In this document: one piece after another, positions 1-8,059 of the stretch
Position numbering within the stretch: position 1 is the first letter of the stretch
Layout of the letters: every line of letters begins with the position of its first letter
NCBI GenBank assembly: GCA_009920765.1
Contig: RFZJ01000045.1
Location: 1 to 33,810 of the forward strand
Direction of reading: 5' to 3'
DNA length: 33,810 nucleotides
Source of the DNA: Planctomycetota bacterium
GTDB taxonomy: Bacteria; Planctomycetota; Planctomycetia; Gemmatales; Gemmataceae
The notes under the pieces: model-generated
What the model saw: only the letters and a program-made list of their open reading frames with translations
Told to the model about the DNA's origin: nothing
Databases searched by the model: none
Program-made: the position numbers and the translations under genes

Positions 1-1589
1 CCCGTAAGAAACTTCTTGCAGGCGCTGAAAAACTGGCCCATGCTGTAGGCATTACTCTTGGGCCCACAGGTAGAAATGTCATCCTCGATAAAAGCTTTGG
101 CGGCCCTACGGTCACCAAGGATGGTGTGACCGTCAGCAAGGAAATTGACCTTGCTGATCCTTTTGAAAACATGGGCGCCAAGCTTGTCAATGCTGTGGCT
201 CAAAAAACCAGTGACACAGCAGGAGATGGTACAACAACCGCCACCATCCTCGCACTTTCCATTTATCAGGAAGGCTTGAGAAATATCACCGCTGGTGCCA
301 ATCCAATGGCAATCAGGCGCGGTATTGACAAAGCAGTTGCTGCTGTTGTTGACAGCCTCAATGAAATTTCCAAGCCCATGAAATCTTCTTCTGAACTTGC
401 ACAAGTAGCTGCTATCAGCGCCAACAACGACATGGTTATTGGTCAACTCATGGCAGATGCTTTTGAAAAAGTAGGCAAGGACGGGGTAATAACGGTTGAA
501 GAAGGCAAGACTGCTGAAACCACCCTCGACTTCGTTGAAGGCATGCAGTTTGACAAAGGGTATGTTTCGCCTTACTTCATTAATACCGAAGATATGACCT
601 GCGAACTTGAGGACCCGCTCATTCTCATCTACGAAAAGAAAGTAAACAATGTGCGGGATCTTCTGCCTTTGCTTGAAAAAACTGCATCAACCGGCAAGCC
701 TCTGCTCATCATAGCAGAAGATGTTGAATCCGAAGCCTTGGCAGCTTTGGTTATCAACAAACTTCGAGGCATCCTTAATGTTTGTGCGGTAAAAGCACCT
801 GGTTTTGGTGATCGCCGCAAAGCTATGCTTGGCGATATCGCAGTTCTAACAGGTGGCCAGTTCATCAGCGAAGATCTCGGAATTACGCTTGAAAATATTG
901 AGCTCGACATGCTCGGTAATGCCAAGAATGTGCGAATTGAACGAGAAAGCTGCACTATTATTAGTGGCAAGGGCGAGAAAAGCTTAATTCAAAAACGTAT
1001 TGATCAGATCCGCGCTCAAATGGGCCAGACTGAAAGTGAATACGACAAAGAAAAGTTCAGCGAACGCCTTGCAAAACTTACCGGTGGAGTTGCCATTGTT
1101 CGGGTCGGTGGAACAACCGAAGCCGAAATGAAGCAGACCAAAGGTCGTGTTGAAGATGCTCTTCACGCAACCCGGGCCGCTGTTGCAGATGGTATAGTTC
1201 CTGGTGGTGGCACGGCTCTTCTTCGTTGCATTAATGTTGCCGAAAAAGCTTCTGAAAAGCTTAAAGGTGATGAACGACTTGGTGCGGAAATCATTACCAG
1301 GGCCCTTGAAAAGCCTATTCGCACCATTGCTCAAAACTCTGGTGTTGATGGCGCAGTTGTTGCTGCAGAAATTCTTACCCGAGATTCAAAGCCAAGTTTT
1401 GGGTATAATGCTAATACTGGTGAGTATGTCGATATGTTCAAAGAAGGAATTATCGATCCCACCCGCGTTACAAAATCTGCCTTGCAGAATGCGGCTAGCA
1501 TCGCTGGCTTGATGCTTACCACCGAAGTCATGATTACAAAGATTGACGAGGAAAGTTCTACAGGTAAGGTTTCTGGATCCGTGAGGTAA
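1..1589 (+). CDS. groEL: GroEL chaperonin (60 kDa), 5'-truncated by window edge
   Basis: ATP-driven barrel chaperonin that encloses and folds cytosolic proteins together with GroES. The reading frame is open from base 3 (Arg-Lys-Lys-Leu-Leu, about residue 13 of the family) to the TAA at 1587-1589, giving 528 visible residues. Seen: the equatorial nucleotide loop [24 protein letters not shown] with the catalytic Asp, the apical KAPGFGDRR, and PGGGTALL with the second essential Asp. The lysine usual in TLGPKGRN is Thr here. The protein ends KVSGSVR, without the Gly-Gly-Met tail of most GroELs. A terminator follows at once. groES is presumably upstream but is not visible. Planctomycetes often have several GroEL copies; this may be a secondary one (inference). 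Confidence 0.97.
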   Translation, partial: RKKLLAGAEKLAHAVGITLGPTGRNVILDKSFGGPTVTKDGVTVSKEIDLADPFENMGAKLVNAVAQKTSDTAGDGTTTATILALSIYQEGLRNITAGANPMAIRRGIDKAVAAVVDSLNEISKPMKSSSELAQVAAISANNDMVIGQLMADAFEKVGKDGVITVEEGKTAETTLDFVEGMQFDKGYVSPYFINTEDMTCELEDPLILIYEKKVNNVRDLLPLLEKTASTGKPLLIIAEDVESEALAALVINKLRGILNVCAVKAPGFGDRRKAMLGDIAVLTGGQFISEDLGITLENIELDMLGNAKNVRIERESCTIISGKGEKSLIQKRIDQIRAQMGQTESEYDKEKFSERLAKLTGGVAIVRVGGTTEAEMKQTKGRVEDALHATRAAVADGIVPGGGTALLRCINVAEKASEKLKGDERLGAEIITRALEKPIRTIAQNSGVDGAVVAAEILTRDSKPSFGYNANTGEYVDMFKEGIIDPTRVTKSALQNAASIAGLMLTTEVMITKIDEESSTGKVSGSVR

Positions 1590-1621
1590 TTTCGATTTCC
1601 TCATTATCCTTTGGCTTCTTG

Positions 1622-1655
1622 CGCGGGTCCAGCTTGTTTGGGCCCGCGTTTGTTT
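1622..1655 (+). terminator. Rho-independent terminator after groEL
   Basis: CGCGGGTCC at 1622-1630 pairs with GGGCCCGCG at 1640-1648 (one G-T pair) around a 9-base loop and is followed by TTTGTTT. It lies 33 bases after the groEL stop and separates groEL from dnaJ, so dnaJ probably has its own promoter in the AT-rich 1656-1695 stretch, though no convincing -35/-10 pair was found there. Confidence 0.85.
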
Positions 1656-1699
1656 ATAAATAGTAATTGATCCTTTACATTTGAACTACCGGGAAATGC

Positions 1700-2854
1700 A
1701 TGGCAACTAAACGCTGCTATTATGAAATTCTAGGCCTTTCTAAAAGTGCTGATGATGAAGCCATCAAATTGTCTTATCGCAAACTTGCAATGCAATATCA
1801 TCCCGATCGTAATGTTGGTAATGCCGAGGCTGAAATTCTTTTTAAAGAAGCTGCTGAAGCCTACGAGATATTGCGTGACCCCGAAAAAAGACAACGCTAT
1901 GACCGCTATGGCCATGCGGGCATGGATGGCATGTCGATGCCTGATTTTGGCAACGCTGATTCGGTGATGGATTTATTTGGAGATCTGTTTGGTGGAGTTT
2001 TTGGAGGCGGAGGCAGGGGCAAGGGTAAACGGGGGCCCCAAGCAGGAAATGATTTCCATCTGGGGATAGAAATCGATTTGATCGATGCCATGAAGGGTGT
2101 CGAAAAGAAGGTAAAGATTCCAAGGGATGTCACCTGCAAAAGTTGCAGTGGTAATGGCTGTAAACCGGGATCTTCGCCTGTAAAATGCAAGCGTTGTGAT
2201 GGCAAAGGTGTTGTCATTCAGGGAAATGGCTTTTTTCGAATTCAGCAAACTTGTTCGGGGTGCGGGGGAAAAGGCGCAACCATACCAAATCCGTGCACTA
2301 ATTGCCGGGGCGCGGGCCTTATTCAGGAACACGAAGAATTGGTTCTCAATATTCCGCCTGGAGTTGATGATGGTGTAAATATCCGCCACACTGGATCTGG
2401 TGAAGCTTCGCGAAATGGTGGCCCGCCCGGCGACCTCTATGTACAAATCAAAGTCAAGAAACATTCATTTTTCCAACGAAATGGTGCAGATTTACATTGC
2501 GAAGTTCCAGTGACTTTCAGTCAGGCTGCACTGGGTGGAGAAATAGAGATACCATCTCTTGATGGTAAAAAAATAAAGTTCAAGTTACCTGCTGGCATAC
2601 AAAGCGGTGAGGAAGCTAAAGTTCCTGGCAAAGGCATGCCTTCTTTAAGGGGAACCCGTACAGGCGATCTGGTGCTTCATGTTCGACTTGAGACACCTAA
2701 AAATCTTTCAAAACGTCAGGAAGAATTATTCAGGGAATTATCAGAAATCGACCAAAAAAACATTTCACCTCACCGTAAAAGTTTTCTTGAAAAACTTAAA
2801 GGCCTTTTTGTGCAGTCAGATTCCGAGTCTTCCAAAGATAACAACGAAGACTAA
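1700..2854 (+). CDS. dnaJ: DnaJ, Hsp40 co-chaperone
   Basis: Cytosolic co-chaperone that delivers unfolded clients to DnaK and stimulates its ATPase. All domains of a type I Hsp40 are visible in 384 residues: an N-terminal J domain with the HPD motif (YHPDR), a Gly/Phe-rich linker (DLFGGVFGGGG), four CxxCxGxG zinc repeats (CKSCSGNG, CKRCDGKG, CSGCGGKG, CTNCRGAG), then the C-terminal beta-sandwich substrate domains. The tail is short and acidic/serine-rich. Start: ATG at 1700 with GGGAA just upstream; another ATG at 1696 is out of frame. grpE follows after 29 bases, so the two are probably co-transcribed. dnaK is not in the window. Confidence 0.97.
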   Translation: MATKRCYYEILGLSKSADDEAIKLSYRKLAMQYHPDRNVGNAEAEILFKEAAEAYEILRDPEKRQRYDRYGHAGMDGMSMPDFGNADSVMDLFGDLFGGVFGGGGRGKGKRGPQAGNDFHLGIEIDLIDAMKGVEKKVKIPRDVTCKSCSGNGCKPGSSPVKCKRCDGKGVVIQGNGFFRIQQTCSGCGGKGATIPNPCTNCRGAGLIQEHEELVLNIPPGVDDGVNIRHTGSGEASRNGGPPGDLYVQIKVKKHSFFQRNGADLHCEVPVTFSQAALGGEIEIPSLDGKKIKFKLPAGIQSGEEAKVPGKGMPSLRGTRTGDLVLHVRLETPKNLSKRQEELFRELSEIDQKNISPHRKSFLEKLKGLFVQSDSESSKDNNED

Positions 2855-2883
2855 ACTCATTTTTGCAACTGAGGATAAAAATA

Positions 2884-3426
2884 ATGACCAATGAAAACAC
2901 TGATCCTGATAACGAAATCAACCAAGAGTTTTCTGAACCTCCGATTATTTCAGAAATTGAAAACTTAAAGGAACAACTATGTGAAGCTGAGAGAAAAAAA
3001 GAGGAATATCTCACGCTTGTAAAATCCACAAGAGCGGACTTTGAAAACTACCAAAAGCGAATTTTAAGGGATCAGGCAAACGAAAGGCGTTTTGCCCACT
3101 TCCAATTCGCTGCTGACATTTTACCGGCCTTGGATAACCTTGACCGGGCATTGCAGGCAGCCAAACAAAGTGGCGCCAACGACCCCATGGTTCAGGGTGT
3201 CAGCATGGTTTTAACCCAAGTGCTTGATGTTTTTAAACGCCACGGTATTCAACGCATCCAAGCCGAGGGAACCCCATTCGACCCGAACCTTCACCAAGCA
3301 GTTATGCAAGTACCTTCCAAAGACTTACCTGTTTCCACAGTGGTTCAAGTTTTGGAAAATGGATACACACTGCACGACAGGGTTATCCGCCCTGCAAGTG
3401 TTTCGGTTTCATCCCCAGCGGAATAA
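2884..3426 (+). CDS. grpE: GrpE, nucleotide exchange factor for DnaK
   Basis: Releases ADP from DnaK and so resets the Hsp70 cycle. The 180-residue protein has an acidic N-terminus, a charged helix that should form the dimeric coiled coil (about residues 15-60), and the conserved DFENYQKR, LPALDNLDRAL and NGYTLHDRVIRPASV segments of the family. The C-terminal beta domain keeps FDPNLHQAV. I chose ATG 2884 because GAGG precedes it at a normal distance; an in-frame TTG at 2863 would add seven unconserved residues. It follows dnaJ closely and is followed after 31 bases by the FmdB-like gene, consistent with one transcript. Confidence 0.95.
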   Translation: MTNENTDPDNEINQEFSEPPIISEIENLKEQLCEAERKKEEYLTLVKSTRADFENYQKRILRDQANERRFAHFQFAADILPALDNLDRALQAAKQSGANDPMVQGVSMVLTQVLDVFKRHGIQRIQAEGTPFDPNLHQAVMQVPSKDLPVSTVVQVLENGYTLHDRVIRPASVSVSSPAE

Positions 3427-3457
3427 ACGGCCCTCTGGACTTATATTGGAGCAAAAA

Positions 3458-3787
3458 ATGCCAACATACGAATATGAGTGCGATGCCTGTAAACACGCTT
3501 TTGAAGAGTTTCAATCATTTTCGGAAAAGGTATTAAAAAAATGCCCGAAGTGTAAGAAATCAAAACTTCGAAGGCTTTTTGGCACTGGTTCTGCAATTCT
3601 TTTCAAGGGGTCTGGCTTTTACGAAACCGATTATCGCAGTGACTCATACAAGAGTTCCGCAAACGCAGATAAAGAAAGCCCTGCAAAAGCTGAACCCGCA
3701 ACAAAAAAAGATTCTACACCTGCCACGGACAGCGGTGCCACTGCTTCCAAACCAACAACCCCCAAGCCTTCACCCAAGAAGGACTGA
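3458..3787 (+). CDS. FmdB-family zinc-ribbon protein
   Basis: Small cytosolic protein of 109 residues. Residues 1-45 match the FmdB/CxxC_CxxC_SSSS putative regulatory family: MPTYEYECDACKHAFE, then CPKC, giving a four-cysteine zinc ribbon, followed by SAILFKGSGFYETDY, which is typical of the family. The last 45 residues are low-complexity Lys/Ala/Pro/Thr/Ser and probably disordered. The exact function of this family is not established; proposals include transcriptional or ribosome-associated roles. Start ATG 3458 has TTGGAG seven bases upstream and gives the family's conserved MPTYEY beginning. Its stop is one base before the yacG start, so the two are almost certainly translated from one message. 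Confidence 0.88.
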   Translation: MPTYEYECDACKHAFEEFQSFSEKVLKKCPKCKKSKLRRLFGTGSAILFKGSGFYETDYRSDSYKSSANADKESPAKAEPATKKDSTPATDSGATASKPTTPKPSPKKD

Positions 3788-3788
3788 A

Positions 3789-3977
3789 ATGACTCAGGTT
3801 AAATGTCCAATTTGTGATAAGCCGATGAGTTTTCAAGCCAGAAGTGAATGGCCCGACTTTCCTTTTTGCAGCTTGAGGTGCAAACGCATTGATTTAGGCC
3901 GGTGGTTTGGCGAGCAATATAAACTTCAGGGCCATGATCATACCGAAGACTTTCATGAAGAAAATAAAAGCGAATGA
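3789..3977 (+). CDS. yacG: YacG-like DNA gyrase inhibitor / zinc-binding protein
   Basis: A 62-residue zinc-finger protein. In E. coli YacG binds GyrB and inhibits gyrase. Seen: CPICDKP near residue 6, EWPDFPFCSLRCKRIDLGRWF in the middle (matching the family's FCS-RCK-IDLG-W signature), giving a Cys4 site of the CxxC...CxxxC type, and an acidic His-containing C-terminus. Start ATG 3789 lies directly after the stop of the FmdB-like gene. Length and motifs agree well with YacG; gyrase inhibition itself is inferred from the family. Confidence 0.9.
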   Translation: MTQVKCPICDKPMSFQARSEWPDFPFCSLRCKRIDLGRWFGEQYKLQGHDHTEDFHEENKSE

Positions 3978-4082
3978 AGTTTCACTTCGTTTCCTTGTCT
4001 TTAAAGTAAGTCGATTATTTAGCTGCTATTCTTCACAACCTCAATTAAAATAAAAATTACTTATTAAAACTTGGTTATATTT

Positions 4083-5018
4083 ATGAACTTTTTTTTCAAA
4101 ATGGTAGTTGGACTTTCCATATTGCTGGCGGCAGGCTGCAAGCAAACAACAAACAAAAATCTTTATTTGGGAAATCGACAAATAAAAGTGGTTACCACAA
4201 CCACCATGATTGCTGATTTGCTTAACAATGCGGGAAAAGGCAGGGTTTTTGTCGAATCGCTCATGGGTCCCGGCATCGATCCCCATTCTTACGAACCCAG
4301 GGAAAGCGATGTTTCCAGGCTTATGGACGCAGATGTTGTTTTTTACAACGGCATTCATCTTGAAGGAAAAATGGCAGATCTCTTTAAAGAATCTTCAAAG
4401 AAGAAGCATGTCTTTGCAATCGCTGATGGATTATTACCAGAAGATATCCAAAAGGAGATTCAATCAAACACAAATGATCCGCACATTTGGTTTGATGTCC
4501 GATTGTGGATCAAGTGCTTGGATTTTGTGAGTGCAAAATTAATTGAAATCGACCCTGAAAACATCAGCATTTACAATACCAACAAAAATAATTATTTGGC
4601 TACACTCAACGATCTTCACAAATATGTAAAAAGCCAATCAGAAAAAATCCCGATCGAACAAAGAGTTTTGATAACCGCCCATGATGCATTTGGCTACTTT
4701 GGAAAGGCCTATGGTTTTCAGGTTAGGGGCGTGCAAGGCATTAACACGGTAGCGGAAGCCAATAGCGGGGAAATCGGATCTTTGGCTACATTCATGGTAA
4801 AAAACAAAGTAAGGGCTTTTTTTGTTGAAAGTTCTGTGCCACGAAAGAATCTGGAAAAGCTCAAGGAAGTAGCTTCATTGCTTGACCCAAAATTCATAAT
4901 TTCCTCTGGCGGGGAATTGTATTCTGATGCATTGGGCCCTAAAACCTCACCTGCAGGAACTTATGAGGGCATGGTAAAGCACAATATCGAAACCATCGTT
5001 AAAGCTCTGGTTCCTTAA
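4083..5018 (+). CDS. Metal ABC transporter substrate-binding lipoprotein (TroA/YtgA/MntA type)
   Basis: Extracytoplasmic receptor that captures a divalent metal (Mn, Zn or Fe) for the importer encoded by the next three genes. The 311-residue product starts with a lipoprotein signal peptide whose lipobox is LLAAGC. Likely ligands are the His of GIDPHSYEP, the His of DPHIWFD, the His of [10 protein letters not shown] and the Asp of [10 protein letters not shown], the three-His/one-Asp set described for TroA. There is no His-rich loop between the first two, unlike classical ZnuA. Start ATG 4083 places the lipobox correctly; in-frame TTG 4071 would add four residues. The Shine-Dalgarno is weak. 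No clear DtxR/MntR box was found in 3978-4082. Confidence 0.9.
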   Translation: MNFFFKMVVGLSILLAAGCKQTTNKNLYLGNRQIKVVTTTTMIADLLNNAGKGRVFVESLMGPGIDPHSYEPRESDVSRLMDADVVFYNGIHLEGKMADLFKESSKKKHVFAIADGLLPEDIQKEIQSNTNDPHIWFDVRLWIKCLDFVSAKLIEIDPENISIYNTNKNNYLATLNDLHKYVKSQSEKIPIEQRVLITAHDAFGYFGKAYGFQVRGVQGINTVAEANSGEIGSLATFMVKNKVRAFFVESSVPRKNLEKLKEVASLLDPKFIISSGGELYSDALGPKTSPAGTYEGMVKHNIETIVKALVP

Positions 5019-5034
5019 ACAAACAGGATGCTTC

Positions 5035-5784
5035 ATGACCAGGCCACACGATAAAAAAATGGAATTCGCCTTGGAGATCAACGATCTCACCGTGAGTTAC
5101 AAAGATAAACCCGTCCTTTGGGATATTGATCTCGAAATTCCCCAAGGGGCACTTGTGGGAATCGTCGGGCCAAATGGCGCAGGGAAAACAACCCTGATCA
5201 AATCAATCCTTGGATTGCTGAAACCTGTTGCAGGTTCCGCAAAGATACTCGGACTAGAGATTGACCAAGGGATCAAGAAAATAGCATATGTGCCACAGCG
5301 GGGAAGTGTTGACTGGGATTTTCCCGCAACGGTTTTTGATGTGGTTCAAATGGGCACCTACGGAAAATTAGGATGGCTCAGGCGACCGGGATCTAATGAA
5401 AAAAAACTCACTAAAGATGCTCTCGAAAAAGTTGGAATGCTTGAACTTGCACACAGGCAGATCAGCCAACTTTCAGGTGGTCAACAACAGCGTGTCTTTT
5501 TGGCCCGGGCTCTTGTTCAGCATGCTGAAATCTATCTAATGGACGAACCTTTTCAAGGCGTGGATTCAACCACCGAACAATCAATCGTTGAACTTCTAAG
5601 GGAACTAAGAAACCAAGGTGCCACGGCACTGGTGGTTCATCACGATTTGCAAACAGTGAAAGATTATTTTGACTGGGTTGTCTTGTTGAATGTGCGTAAA
5701 ATTGCAGCAGGTCCCGTTTCCGAAGTTTTTACCGAAACAAACTTAAAGCTCGCTTTTGGCTCGAGAGTTTCCTTGGGAGAATAG
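5035..5784 (+). CDS. Metal ABC transporter ATP-binding protein (MntB/YtgB-like)
   Basis: Energises the metal importer. The 249-residue protein has Walker [10 protein letters not shown] (about residue 44), a Q-loop in [13 protein letters not shown], the signature LSGGQQQR, Walker B IYLMDEPF and the switch His in VVHHDL. The Q-loop context and MDEPFQGVD are characteristic of the manganese/iron/zinc subgroup. It starts 16 bases after the receptor gene and is followed after three bases by the first permease, so the genes form one operon. ATG 5035 was chosen; ATG 5059, eight codons in, is a possible alternative because the first eight residues are not conserved. Confidence 0.93.
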   Translation: MTRPHDKKMEFALEINDLTVSYKDKPVLWDIDLEIPQGALVGIVGPNGAGKTTLIKSILGLLKPVAGSAKILGLEIDQGIKKIAYVPQRGSVDWDFPATVFDVVQMGTYGKLGWLRRPGSNEKKLTKDALEKVGMLELAHRQISQLSGGQQQRVFLARALVQHAEIYLMDEPFQGVDSTTEQSIVELLRELRNQGATALVVHHDLQTVKDYFDWVVLLNVRKIAAGPVSEVFTETNLKLAFGSRVSLGE

Positions 5785-5787
5785 CTC

Positions 5788-6906
5788 TTGTTTGAATCGC
5801 TATCAGTTCCGGGATTGGGAAGCGTTATTGCTGGAACCGCAATGTTGGGGTTTTTATGTGGAACTCTTGGCACCTTCGCTGTTTTAAGAAAGCAAAGCCT
5901 CATGGGCGATGCAATTTCTCATGCCTGTCTACCAGGGCTTATTGTTGCTTTCCTTCTGTTTAATAGTAAAGAATCTTGGGCATTAATGCTGGGTGCAGCT
6001 ATTTCTGGAACCTTGGCCGCTATGATCATTCTTGGAATCAGCAGGTATAGCAGGGTTAAAGAAGACAGCTCATTGGCAATAACTCTTTCGGTTTTTTTTG
6101 GCTTTGGCCTGATGCTTCTTACTTGGGTTCAAAGAAGGCCTGACGCTGCCCAAGCGGGGCTTGCACGCTTTTTGTTCGGTCAGGCAGCAACCCTTTTGGA
6201 TCGTGATGTTTGGCTCCTTGCTGCAATTGCAATTCCTTGCCTTATTACTGTTTTCATCTTCTGGAAACAATTTCAATTGGTTTGCTTTGATCGATCTTTT
6301 GCCCAAAGCCTTGGTTTTCCTGTTTTCTTTATTGATGTTTTACTTTCATTGTTATTGGTGATGGTTATCGTCGCAGGATTGGAAACCGTGGGGGTCGTTT
6401 TAATGAGTGCCTTACTGGTGGCGCCTGCAGTGGCTGCAAGACAATGGACCAACAAGCTTGAAATCATGGCACTCTTGGCGGGAATTTTTGGTGCCTTTTC
6501 CGGGATTGCTGGGTCTTTTCTAAGTAACATTGGCAAAACCAGTATCCCCACCGGACCAGTCATTGTCTTGCTCATCACCTTGATTGTACTTTTATCCATT
6601 CTTTTTGCACCCGCCCGGGGGATTGTTTGGCTTCAGTTCAAACATTGGCGCGATAGCAACGTTCTGCAATTGGATTCAGTGCTTTCCAATCTTGTAAACC
6701 TGGCAAAGGAACATAGTGGCAAACAAAATGGCCATAGCATGGCAATGCTTAAGGGGATTAGTTCAAACCCTTCAGGGGTTCCGAGAAGCGTGCATAAACT
6801 ACTGGAAATGGGTTTGGTTTTTGAAGTGGATAAAGGGCTTTATATCCCCACAACCAAGGGGGAAGAATATTTGCATGAAAAAACCTCACACATGGGGCGC
6901 CCCTGA
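5788..6906 (+). CDS. Metal ABC transporter permease with C-terminal winged-helix-like tail (YtgC-like)
   Basis: Inner-membrane subunit of the metal importer, ABC-3 family (ZnuB/MntC). Residues 1-275 contain about eight hydrophobic segments, including the typical LMGDAISHACLPG and GVVLMSALLVAPAVAAR. About 95 further residues are soluble and read like a winged helix: a helical LSNLVNLAKEH segment, then VHKLLEMGLVF and GLYIPTTKGEEYL. Fusion of such a permease to a DtxR-like regulator is known from chlamydial YtgCR; the tail here is shorter and shows no clear metal-binding or dimerisation part. Start is TTG 5788, supported by GGGAGA eight bases upstream; no suitable ATG exists. Confidence 0.9.
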   Translation: MFESLSVPGLGSVIAGTAMLGFLCGTLGTFAVLRKQSLMGDAISHACLPGLIVAFLLFNSKESWALMLGAAISGTLAAMIILGISRYSRVKEDSSLAITLSVFFGFGLMLLTWVQRRPDAAQAGLARFLFGQAATLLDRDVWLLAAIAIPCLITVFIFWKQFQLVCFDRSFAQSLGFPVFFIDVLLSLLLVMVIVAGLETVGVVLMSALLVAPAVAARQWTNKLEIMALLAGIFGAFSGIAGSFLSNIGKTSIPTGPVIVLLITLIVLLSILFAPARGIVWLQFKHWRDSNVLQLDSVLSNLVNLAKEHSGKQNGHSMAMLKGISSNPSGVPRSVHKLLEMGLVFEVDKGLYIPTTKGEEYLHEKTSHMGRP

Positions 6907-6908
6907 TT

Positions 6909-8039
6909 ATGACACAAGCTCAAGTTGAAATCCAACTGCTCGCAATGGCCACCGCTGTTGCGTGCTCGCTTTGTGGTGTTTTCCTCGTGCTAAGGCGGAT
7001 GACTCTTCTAAGTGATGCTATCAGCCACACTGTTTTAATAGGTATCGTGGTTGCTTTTTTCCTTACAGGAGACATGGCTTCACCTTGGTTGTTAGTTGGC
7101 GCAACAACTGCAGGGGTATTTACAGTCTTGATGGTTGAAAGTTTGCAAAAAACCGGAGTGGTTCGGGAAGATGCGGCAATAGGCTTGGTTTTTCCAGCTT
7201 TATTCAGCATTGCAGTACTATTAATTTCGATTTATTCAAAAAACATCCATCTCGACATGGACGCAGTACTTGTCGGGAAAATCGCATTGACTCCCCTACC
7301 CTCACGAAGGCTGGAAATCGGAGGATATGATTTTGGCCCAAAATCTCTAGCCCTAATGATGGCGATCATCATCGTCAATCTGGGATTCATAATCATGTTT
7401 TTTAAAGAACTGAAGGTCTCGACCTTTGATCCTGCATTCAGCAAGGCCATTGGATTCAACCCATACTGGATTCATCTGGGGCTAGTGCTTTCTGTTTCCA
7501 CCACGGCGGTTGCTTCCTTTGACGCAGTGGGTTCCATCCTTGTAGTTGCATTAATGGCTGCCCCTGCTGCAACAGCTTATTTATTAACAGACAAACTTTC
7601 AATCATGTTGGTTTGGAGTTGCATTATTGGGATGCTCAGCGCTGTATTGGGATACTGGCTTGCCCATATTCTGGATGCTTCGATTGCTGGCTCGATGTCT
7701 ACTGTTGCTGGAATCATTTTTGGCTTTGCCTTTTTCTTTGCACCTGAAAGAGGATTATTTTCCGTCTGGCACCGTGCAAAAACCAGAGATCGAAAATTCA
7801 AACTGGCGCTTTTACTGGTACATCTCACCCAGCACGAAGGTACAATAAGAGAAGAGGAAGAGTGCAACATCGAAAGTCTTCATCTTCATCTTCGTTGGGA
7901 TGAATATGAGGCCCATTCTGTCGCTTTTGAAGCAGTTGAAACTTTCTGTGCAACAAAAGAAAATAAAGTTCTCAGGTTAACCCCAAAAGGAAGGATTATC
8001 GCCTTGGAATCATTACAGATAGGAACCAATCTATCCTGA
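6909..8039 (+). CDS. Metal ABC transporter permease, second subunit, with C-terminal helical/winged tail (YtgD-like)
   Basis: Second ABC-3 membrane subunit of 376 residues, starting two bases after the first permease, so the pore is probably a heterodimer. Membrane segments fill residues 8-285, with TLLSDAISHTVLIGIVV and VGSILVVALMAAPAATAYLL as family landmarks. The last 90 residues are soluble: LALLLVHLTQHEGTIREEEE followed by VLRLTPKGRIIALESL, again resembling a winged-helix fold. The similarity of the two tails suggests that both descend from a permease-regulator fusion (inference). The next gene begins 20 bases later but belongs to an unrelated family. Confidence 0.9.
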   Translation: MTQAQVEIQLLAMATAVACSLCGVFLVLRRMTLLSDAISHTVLIGIVVAFFLTGDMASPWLLVGATTAGVFTVLMVESLQKTGVVREDAAIGLVFPALFSIAVLLISIYSKNIHLDMDAVLVGKIALTPLPSRRLEIGGYDFGPKSLALMMAIIIVNLGFIIMFFKELKVSTFDPAFSKAIGFNPYWIHLGLVLSVSTTAVASFDAVGSILVVALMAAPAATAYLLTDKLSIMLVWSCIIGMLSAVLGYWLAHILDASIAGSMSTVAGIIFGFAFFFAPERGLFSVWHRAKTRDRKFKLALLLVHLTQHEGTIREEEECNIESLHLHLRWDEYEAHSVAFEAVETFCATKENKVLRLTPKGRIIALESLQIGTNLS

Positions 8040-8059
8040 GATTTTAAGAAATAAGACAA

